A stretch of 10,698 nucleotides of DNA from Acidimicrobiia bacterium (GTDB taxonomy: Bacteria; Actinomycetota; Acidimicrobiia; Acidimicrobiales; Ilumatobacteraceae): positions 1 to 10,698 of the forward strand of contig JAUHYJ010000067.1 in NCBI GenBank assembly GCA_030425785.1, in the 5' to 3' direction. Positions 6,145 through 10,698 of the stretch are shown one piece after another; the first letter of the stretch is position 1, and every line of letters begins with the position of its first letter. Made by a program: the position numbers and the translations under genes. The notes below the pieces were generated by a model that was not told the origin of the DNA, did no database searches, and saw only the letters and a list, made by a program, of their open reading frames with translations.

Positions 6145-7143
6145 TCAGGCGGCGTTGACCGCCGGGAGGATCTCGTCGTTGAGCACCCGGAGATCCTCGA
6201 GCGTCTTCGACGTCGGGACGTCCGCGAACGGCGGCCAGATCAACGGCATCGTCATCCCGGCCTGCTTGAGCTCGATCAGGTTCTCGGTGATCTGCTCCTG
6301 CGTGCCGCTCAGCAGGTTGGTCAGCTTCCCGTTGCGGGTCTGATCGGTCGGCTCGTCGGTGATCACGAACCAGCACATGCTCGACACCTCGAGCTCGTCG
6401 ACCGACTTGGCGCCGAGCGCATCGAGCTCCTCGCCGATCGCGTCGAGCCACACGCGCAACTCCTCGGGCGTGTCCTGGATGCCGATCCAGCCGGACAGGT
6501 CGTACTTGGCGACCTTCTTCGCCGAGATCTTCGGATTGACCAGGCCGCTCATGAAGATCGGCGGGTGCGGCTTCTGCACGGGCTCCCAGCCGAAGCCGCT
6601 CGGCGCGAAGTCGGCGAACTCGCCGTGGTACTCGAACAGCTCGTTGGTCCAGATGCCCTGACAGATCTCGATCGTCTCACGAACGTGGGCGTGACGGCGC
6701 GGGAAGATGTCGGTGGCGCTCGCAGCGTCGAACTCCTCGGGCATCCAGCCTGCGCCGACGCCCACGTTCAGCCGGCCGCCCGACAGGTGGTCGATCGTGG
6801 CGCACTCCGCCGCGAACACGCCGGGCGAACGATAGGGCGTGTCGGTGATGCTCATGCCGATCCGGCACTTCTCGGTCTTGGCGGCGAGCCATGGGATGAG
6901 CGGCCATCCCTGGAACCACTTGCCCGTCGACGAGACCGGCATCTGGAGCGGGAACTGGTCCATCATGCCGAACGGGTACTTCAGCTCCCCCCGATCGGAG
7001 GCCTCGGGCACGATGATCCGATCGAGTGTCCAGATCGAGTCGAACTCGAGCTCCTCGGCGAGCGCCGTGAGATCCTCGAGTTCCTGGACGGTGACGTGGT
7101 CGCGGAAGTTGGGCAGGTAGAGCGCGAGCTTCATGTCGGCCAT
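6145..7143 (-). CDS. Luciferase-like monooxygenase family protein (LLM class, F420- or FMN-dependent)
   Basis: A 332-residue TIM-barrel oxidoreductase of the bacterial luciferase superfamily. Landmarks: MKLALYLPNFRDH (4-16) as strand 1, EELEFDSIWTLDRIIVP (30-46), the conserved segment IDHLSGGRLNVGVGAGWMPE (117-136), and QKPHPPIFMSG (190-200) near the cofactor phosphate site. Length and motif order match the actinobacterial F420-dependent LLM subgroups (TIGR03619-like), which oxidise or reduce small organic substrates with F420 or FMN. It is cytosolic with no signal peptide. The start ATG 7143 is favoured by GAGGGGA with GGGG about 9 bases upstream; ATG 7134 is an alternative. It leads the minus-strand set with the PPOX protein and acyl-CoA ligase, suggesting a flavin/F420 redox step on a compound later joined to CoA. 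It is divergent from the response regulator. Confidence 0.88.
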   Translation of the reverse strand: MADMKLALYLPNFRDHVTVQELEDLTALAEELEFDSIWTLDRIIVPEASDRGELKYPFGMMDQFPLQMPVSSTGKWFQGWPLIPWLAAKTEKCRIGMSITDTPYRSPGVFAAECATIDHLSGGRLNVGVGAGWMPEEFDAASATDIFPRRHAHVRETIEICQGIWTNELFEYHGEFADFAPSGFGWEPVQKPHPPIFMSGLVNPKISAKKVAKYDLSGWIGIQDTPEELRVWLDAIGEELDALGAKSVDELEVSSMCWFVITDEPTDQTRNGKLTNLLSGTQEQITENLIELKQAGMTMPLIWPPFADVPTSKTLEDLRVLNDEILPAVNAA

Positions 7144-7214
7144 GAGTGGTGTCCCCTCGTTCGAGTCGTTCGGGCCCCCATGACCCGGAACGTGTGCGCA
7201 CCCGTGGGGTCCGC

Positions 7215-7226
7215 ACGGTCGACCGT
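7215..7226. promoter_or_regulatory. Perfect 12-bp palindrome over the monooxygenase promoter
   Basis: ACGGTCGACCGT is fully self-complementary. Its right arm overlaps the minus-strand hexamer TACGGT (7228-7223), a candidate -10 whose start would be near 7216, giving the monooxygenase a leader of about 73 bases. A repressor bound here would cover that promoter. The protein is unknown. Confidence 0.4.
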
Positions 7227-7228
7227 AC
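7217..7228 (-). promoter_or_regulatory. Candidate promoter of the monooxygenase gene
   Basis: TACGGT on the minus strand (7228-7223), with a weak -35 (TTCGAG) 17 bases upstream. Unlike the leaderless genes here, this transcript would carry a leader with the GAGGGGA ribosome site. Confidence 0.35.
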
Positions 7229-7249
7229 GAAACACAGGTGGCCGCTCGA

Positions 7250-7276
7250 ACAACGCCATCTCAACAGTTGATCAAC
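7250..7276 (+). promoter_or_regulatory. Three CAAC repeats at 11-bp period, candidate response-regulator site
   Basis: ACAAC (7250), TCAAC (7261) and TCAAC (7272) are spaced exactly 11 bp apart, one helical turn. The last two flank GTTGA, so GTTGATCAAC (7267-7276) is also a perfect 10-bp palindrome. The array spans about -77 to -51 relative to the predicted start at 7327, a usual activator position. OmpR/PhoB-family regulators bind direct repeats with this period, so autoregulation by the adjacent regulator is likely but inferred. Confidence 0.45.
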
Positions 7277-7314
7277 GACATGAGCCGACTCCGATCCCGC
7301 TCCCGTCGACCGGA

Positions 7315-7326
7315 TACCGTCTGGTC
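7315..7326 (+). promoter_or_regulatory. Leaderless-type promoter of the response regulator
   Basis: TACCGT (7315-7320) is followed by 6 bases and GTG 7327. There is no ribosome-binding sequence before the GTG. This supports the chosen start and a transcript beginning at it. Confidence 0.5.
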
Positions 7327-8058
7327 GTGGGGATCAGTCGACACGATGTCGGCCGACGGGTGCTCGTCGTCGACGACGACGAGGGTGTGCGCACCGGGGT
7401 CACGTGGGCGCTCGAGGCCGACGGGTTCGAGGTGGAGGCCGTCGAGAACGGTGTGCACGCACTCGAGCGGATCGAGGCGTCACCTCCCGCGCTCGTGGTG
7501 CTCGACCTGTCCCTCCCCGGCGTCGGCGGGCTCGACATCCTGCGTCGCGTTCGCGAGCGGGAGGAACGGGAGCGGAGCTTCCGGCTGCCGATCATCGTGC
7601 TGTCAGGACGCGACGGCGAAGCCGACCGGATCGTCGGCCTCGACCTCGGCGCCGACGACTACCTGGTCAAGCCGTTCTCACCGGGCGAGCTCGCGGCCCG
7701 TGCCCGCTCGGTGCTCCGGCGGTGTGGTGACTACGGCGGCGGACGCGACGATCGATTCGTGCCAATCGGGACGGGTGTCGAGGTCGACGTGGTGTCGCGC
7801 GACGTGTGGCTCGACGGCGAACCGGTCGACCTGGCGGCCAAGGAGTTCGAGCTGCTCGCCTACTTCGTCGAGCATCCGCGGCGCGCGTGCACTCGTGACG
7901 AGCTGCTGGCGGCGGTGTGGTCGAGCAGCGAGGGTTGGCAGACGCCGGCGACGGTGACCGAGCACGTGTACCGCCTCCGCCAGAAGCTGGAGGACGACCC
8001 CGGTCGACCGAAGCTGCTGACGACGGTGCGCGCGGTGGGGTATCGATGGGAGGGATGA
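7327..8058 (+). CDS. OmpR-family two-component response regulator
   Basis: A 243-residue cytosolic DNA-binding response regulator. The receiver domain (about 11-132) has the acidic pocket VVDDDEG (14-20), the phosphoacceptor D60 in VVLDLSLPG, S93 in VLSGRDG at the switch Thr/Ser position, and K115 in LVKPF; all are intact. The winged-helix domain (about 148-243) shows DLAAKEFELLAYF (168-180), RDELLAAVW (190-198), the recognition helix TPATVTEHVYRLRQKLE (206-222) and the wing TVRAVGYRW (233-241). The start is GTG 7327: the frame is open far upstream, but only from here does it match a receiver N-terminus, and TACCGT sits 6 bases before it. It overlaps the kinase gene by 13 bases, so the pair is cotranscribed. 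The likely targets include its own upstream repeats and possibly the divergent monooxygenase operon. Confidence 0.93.
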   Translation: MGISRHDVGRRVLVVDDDEGVRTGVTWALEADGFEVEAVENGVHALERIEASPPALVVLDLSLPGVGGLDILRRVREREERERSFRLPIIVLSGRDGEADRIVGLDLGADDYLVKPFSPGELAARARSVLRRCGDYGGGRDDRFVPIGTGVEVDVVSRDVWLDGEPVDLAAKEFELLAYFVEHPRRACTRDELLAAVWSSSEGWQTPATVTEHVYRLRQKLEDDPGRPKLLTTVRAVGYRWEG

Positions 8059-9353
8059 CGGGAGGCCCGACGACGCTCTCGGGCGACGAGGTGACGGCGG
8101 TGCTCGATCGGCAGACGTCGGTGATGGAGCAACTCGCGGCCGGCGATCGGCTCTCCGACGTTCTCGAGGGGATCGTCGTGGCACTCGAGGAGCTCATCCC
8201 CGGCAGTCGCTGTTCGGTGTTGCTCCTCGACGACGCCGGCGTGTTGCGCCACGGCGCAGCCCCGACGCTCCCGGCCGGGTACTCGTCGGCGATCGACGGG
8301 CTCGAGCCTGGGCCGCTCGCCGGCTCGTGCGGCACCGCCGTGTTCCTGGGCGAGCAGGTCGTGGTCACCGATGTCTTGTCGGATCCTCGATGGGCGGCGT
8401 TCCGCGACCTCGCCGTCGAACACGACATCGGAGCGTGCTGGTCGAGCCCGATCCGCTCCGAGTCCGAGATCGTCGGGACGTTCGCCGTCTACGACCGCCG
8501 CCCCCACGAACCCGACCGACGCGAGCGTGAGCTCGTCCGCCGCTTCACGCACCTCGCCTCGATCGCGGTCGCGCACGACGGCGCCGCCCGAGAGCGGGAT
8601 GCGCGCCACGTCGCCGAACTCGCACGGCAGACCGCGGAACGGGCGAACCATGCGAAGTCGCAGTTCGTCACGGCACTCAGCCATGAGTTGCGGACCCCAC
8701 TCCAGTCGATCACCGGCTTCACGGAGAGCCTGCGGACGCTCGACCTGTCGCCGGACCGTCGTCGCCAGGCGCTCGACGGCATCTCGGATGCGTCGGCGCA
8801 CATCCTCTCGATCGTCGACGACGTGCTCGACCTGGCGAGGGTGGAGGCGGGCGCGATGCCGATCGCGCTCGAGCCGGTCGACGCGGCTGTGGTCGCCCGC
8901 GCGACGGTGGCGCTGACCCAACCACTGGCCGAGGCGCGCAACGTCGGCGTCGAGTGCGTCGGTGGGGCGGTCGACGTCGTGGCGGATCGGCGTCGGCTGC
9001 AGCAGGTGCTGCTGAACCTCGTGTCGAACGCGCTCCGCTTCTCGAACCCGGACACGACGGTCACGATCCGCACCGAGGCGAGCTCCGATCGCCGGCCCGG
9101 CTCGGCGAGCATCCACGTGATCGATCAGGGGCCGGGCATCCCCGACGAGTTGCTCGACCGACTGTTCGTGCCGTTCGATCGCCTCGGCGCCGACGCCGGC
9201 CGCGAGGGCGGCGCGGGCCTCGGGCTCGTCCTGGCGAAACGGCTGACGGAAGCGATGGGCGGGGCGCTCGACCTCGACAGCACCGTCGGCGTCGGTACCC
9301 ATGCCACGATCACGCTGCAACAGCCGCCGGCCGCCTCGGACGACGCTCGCTGA
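8046..9353 (+). CDS. Soluble GAF-domain sensor histidine kinase
   Basis: A 435-residue histidine kinase without any membrane segment or signal peptide, so it senses something in the cytoplasm. Order: a GAF sensor domain (about 28-178, with SCGTAVFLGEQVVVTDV at 94-110 and WAAFRDLAVEHDIGACWSS at 116-134), a helical linker, the dimerisation/phosphoacceptor domain with SHELRTPLQS (212-221, H213), and the ATPase domain with N-box QQVLLNLVSNALRFS (319-333), G1 box DQGPGIP (360-366), F box around FVPFDRLG and G2 box GGAGLGL (388-394). All catalytic boxes are complete. The ligand of the GAF domain is unknown. ATG 8046 has GGGG 5 bases before it; ATG 8055, which overlaps the regulator's stop as ATGA, is the alternative (432 residues). 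It is the partner of the OmpR-type regulator. Confidence 0.92.
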   Translation: MGGMTGGPTTLSGDEVTAVLDRQTSVMEQLAAGDRLSDVLEGIVVALEELIPGSRCSVLLLDDAGVLRHGAAPTLPAGYSSAIDGLEPGPLAGSCGTAVFLGEQVVVTDVLSDPRWAAFRDLAVEHDIGACWSSPIRSESEIVGTFAVYDRRPHEPDRRERELVRRFTHLASIAVAHDGAARERDARHVAELARQTAERANHAKSQFVTALSHELRTPLQSITGFTESLRTLDLSPDRRRQALDGISDASAHILSIVDDVLDLARVEAGAMPIALEPVDAAVVARATVALTQPLAEARNVGVECVGGAVDVVADRRRLQQVLLNLVSNALRFSNPDTTVTIRTEASSDRRPGSASIHVIDQGPGIPDELLDRLFVPFDRLGADAGREGGAGLGLVLAKRLTEAMGGALDLDSTVGVGTHATITLQQPPAASDDAR

Positions 9354-9404
9354 CGCCGACGCCGAGTTCGTTGCCCTCCGCGACGGCCCCACGATCTCCG
9401 CACG

Positions 9405-9419
9405 CTGACAGGCGGTCAG
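9405..9419. promoter_or_regulatory. CTGAC-N5-GTCAG inverted repeat upstream of the hydrolase
   Basis: CTGAC and GTCAG are perfect 5-base arms around AGGCG, in the 168-base gap between the kinase and the hydrolase. The TGAC...GTCA form is common in TetR/GntR-type operators. No clear promoter is seen in the gap, so the role is uncertain. Confidence 0.25.
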
Positions 9420-9521
9420 GGCAGACCGACGCAGACGGACACCTGGTCGCCGAGCTCATGATGCGTGCACCACCTCCGTCCGAACCAGAATGGCCCTTCG
9501 CGACCAGAGAGTGAGACACCC

Positions 9522-10241
9522 ATGACAGCAGTATTCGTCCACGGCGTTCCCGAGACGGCGGGGGTGTGGGACGCGCTGAAGGCCCACGTGGGCGTCGACA
9601 TCGTCACGCTGAGTCTGCCGGGCTTCGGTGCGCCGCTGCCGGACGGCTTCGAACCGACGAAGGAGTCCTACGCGGCGTGGCTGACCGGCGAGTTGGCGTC
9701 GTTCGACGAGCCGATCCATCTCGTGGCCCACGACTGGGGCGCCCTCTTGTCCTTGCGTGTGCTCGCCGGCCAGCCCACGAACATCGCATCGTGGGTGCTC
9801 GACGCGGGCAACCTCGACGACGACTTCGTGTGGCACGACCTGGCCCAGCTGTGGATCTCGCCGGGTGGTGAGGAGTTCATGGAGGGCGTGCTCGCCATGT
9901 CGGTCGAGGAACGCGCGGCGCTGCTCGCCGGTGCCGGTATCCCCGAGTCCGGGGCCCTCGACGTCGCGGCCGGCATCGACGCCACGATGGGGAATTCGAT
10001 CCTCTCGCTCTACCGGTCCGCAGTTGACCTCGGAGCGGAGTGGGGGCCGGGCATCGACCAGATCAGCGGTCGTGGGATGCTCATCGAGGCCGAGAACGAT
10101 CCCTACCGCGCGCCGGGCCGGATCGCTCAACTCGCCGAGCGGACGGGCGCCCAGGTCGCTTCGCTCGCCGAGTGCGGCCATTGGTGGATGCTCGACGATC
10201 CGGCGGGTGCCGCGGCCGTCATCTCCGACTTCTGGGGGTGA
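9522..10241 (+). CDS. Alpha/beta-fold hydrolase with Asp nucleophile (epoxide hydrolase / dehalogenase-like)
   Basis: A 239-residue cytosolic alpha/beta hydrolase. It begins directly at strand 3 with VFVHGVPETAGVWD (4-17, HGxP oxyanion loop), followed by LSLPGFGAPLP (30-40). The nucleophile elbow VAHDWGALLSL (68-78) has Asp71 instead of Ser, as in epoxide hydrolases and haloalkane dehalogenases, with W72 adjacent. D193 in EAENDPY and H220 in ECGHWWM complete the triad. The chain is shorter than most members (commonly 270-300 residues), lacking the usual N-terminal strands. The start ATG 9522 is chosen because the family core begins there; the 19 codons before it are proline/arginine-rich, and a purine-rich GAGAGTGAG precedes it. 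The reaction (epoxide, C-halogen or ester hydrolysis) cannot be fixed by sequence. It stands 168 bases after the kinase gene, so cotranscription is uncertain. Confidence 0.85.
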   Translation: MTAVFVHGVPETAGVWDALKAHVGVDIVTLSLPGFGAPLPDGFEPTKESYAAWLTGELASFDEPIHLVAHDWGALLSLRVLAGQPTNIASWVLDAGNLDDDFVWHDLAQLWISPGGEEFMEGVLAMSVEERAALLAGAGIPESGALDVAAGIDATMGNSILSLYRSAVDLGAEWGPGIDQISGRGMLIEAENDPYRAPGRIAQLAERTGAQVASLAECGHWWMLDDPAGAAAVISDFWG

Positions 10242-10272
10242 GCCCGGCCGGGTGATTCGAGCGACTCGCCGC

Positions 10273-10284
10273 AGCGCCGGCGCT
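10273..10284. promoter_or_regulatory. Perfect 12-bp palindrome before the last gene
   Basis: AGCGCCGGCGCT is fully self-complementary and lies 38 to 49 bases before the ATG at 10322. It could be an operator or part of a terminator for the hydrolase. GC-rich palindromes of this size can also arise by chance, so confidence is low. Confidence 0.2.
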
Positions 10285-10309
10285 CTCTCCCGGCTCCGCA
10301 TCACGGCGT

Positions 10310-10321
10310 CAGACTGTCGGC
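10310..10321 (+). promoter_or_regulatory. Weak leaderless-type promoter of the last gene
   Basis: CAGACT (10310-10315) keeps the A2 and T6 of the -10 pattern and lies 6 bases before ATG 10322, the same spacing as the stronger TACNNT sites. There is no ribosome-binding sequence before this ATG. Confidence 0.25.
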
Positions 10322-10698
10322 ATGTCATCGCTGTACATCCCCACGATCCATCCGAGAATCGCACGACGCCGTGAACAAGGCCCGGTGACCGTCGCGCAGG
10401 TCGCTCAGAAGGGCGGACCCGTCGCCCAGTTCAACGCACGATTCGGGCTCGGCGTCACGGTCGCGGTGGGCAGTATGTGGGCGGCGTACCTGTTCACGGT
10501 GCTGGCCCTCATCAGCCTCCCCTCGGCGATCAAGAGCGGCAGCCTGATCATCCTGATCAGTTGGATCGCCCAGACGTTCCTCCAGCTCGTGTTGTTGCCG
10601 ATCATCATCGTGGGGCAGAACGTCCAAGCGTCCGCATCCGACCAGCGGGCGCAATCGACGTTCGACGACACCGAGGCCATCATCCACACCAACCAGCA
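10322..10698 (+). CDS. Two-helix membrane protein, DUF1003-like, cut by window edge
   Basis: From ATG 10322 the frame stays open to the window end (125 codons). Residues 1-40 are polar and basic (RIARRREQG at 12-20), then two strong membrane helices follow: LGVTVAVGSMWAAYLFTVLA (43-62) running to about 68, and SLIILISWIAQTFLQLVLLP (74-93) running to about 98. They are followed by IIIVGQNVQASASDQRAQST and an acidic helical tail (FDDTEAIIH). Two helices followed by a QNxQxxxxxxR stretch and a helical tail resemble DUF1003-type proteins, whose function is unknown. GTG at residue 22 is an alternative start. The C-terminus is missing, so the length cannot be compared. It lies 80 bases after the hydrolase with its own possible promoter. 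Confidence 0.7.
   Translation, partial: MSSLYIPTIHPRIARRREQGPVTVAQVAQKGGPVAQFNARFGLGVTVAVGSMWAAYLFTVLALISLPSAIKSGSLIILISWIAQTFLQLVLLPIIIVGQNVQASASDQRAQSTFDDTEAIIHTNQ

Noticed and set aside
7157..7174. 9-bp tandem repeat (TCGTTCGAG / TCGTTCGGG) in the monooxygenase leader
   Set aside because: Only two copies with one mismatch. Easily a chance event, and no link to a known element.
5929..7326. Upstream extension of the response-regulator frame (to 709 codons)
   Set aside because: It runs antisense through the monooxygenase gene. Only the part from GTG 7327 matches a receiver domain.
7860..9392. 510-codon minus-strand frame opposite the histidine kinase
   Set aside because: Composition is Arg/Asp/Val repeats typical of antisense frames in GC-rich genes. 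The kinase on the plus strand is complete.
10243..10252. CCCGGCCGGG palindrome after the hydrolase stop
   Set aside because: It has no loop for a hairpin and no T tract, and such GC palindromes are common in this composition.
1..10698. Search for tRNA, rRNA, CRISPR arrays, insertion sequences, phage or defence genes
   Set aside because: No such feature could be recognised on either strand. The window reads as ordinary metabolic and regulatory chromosome.

Overview
This is high-GC chromosomal DNA from an actinobacterium. The mix of a CYP125/124-like P450, an AMP-forming acyl-CoA ligase, a luciferase-like flavin/F420 monooxygenase, a PPOX-class protein and a GAP/Sap-type membrane protein, with promoter elements placed for leaderless transcripts, fits Acidimicrobiia (Ilumatobacter-like) best. 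That placement is inferred from protein style only. I see no tRNA, rRNA, CRISPR array, insertion sequence or phage gene.

Region A (1-2513): on the minus strand a TetR regulator (1419-2021), a 3-hydroxyisobutyrate-dehydrogenase-like enzyme (362-1357) and the N-terminal third of a cytochrome P450 (1-365, running off the window) lie in series. The last two overlap by 4 bases. A carboxymuconolactone-decarboxylase-like gene (2121-2513) is divergent from the TetR gene. The 99-bp divergent gap has two abutting perfect inverted repeats between two symmetrically placed leaderless promoters. A related half-site recurs in the AT-rich gap before the dehydrogenase gene. This looks like a small TetR-controlled oxidation module.

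Region B (2514-4135): a worn stretch. It holds a PilZ-like gene with an implausible N-terminal half (2652-2996), an intact six-helix GAP/Sap-family membrane protein (3015-3662, minus), and a piece resembling the C-terminal end of a SnoaL/NTF2-like domain (3751-4029, minus).

Region C (4136-7143): a minus-strand gene set, luciferase-like monooxygenase -> PPOX-class protein -> acyl-CoA ligase. The last two are separated by one base and are probably translationally coupled. This suggests redox modification and CoA activation of one carboxylic-acid substrate.

Region D (7144-9353): divergent from region C is a two-component system, an OmpR-type response regulator (7327-8058) overlapping a soluble GAF-domain histidine kinase (8046-9353). 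The shared intergenic region contains three CAAC repeats at an exact 11-bp period, the geometry bound by OmpR/PhoB-type regulators, and a 12-bp palindrome over the monooxygenase promoter.

Region E (9354-10698): an alpha/beta hydrolase with an Asp nucleophile (9522-10241) and the start of a two-helix DUF1003-like membrane protein (10322-end).

No wholly new system is evident. The most interesting signals are regulatory: a recurring TACNNT promoter hexamer 6-7 bases before the start codon of four operon-leading genes, and the operator-like sites listed below.
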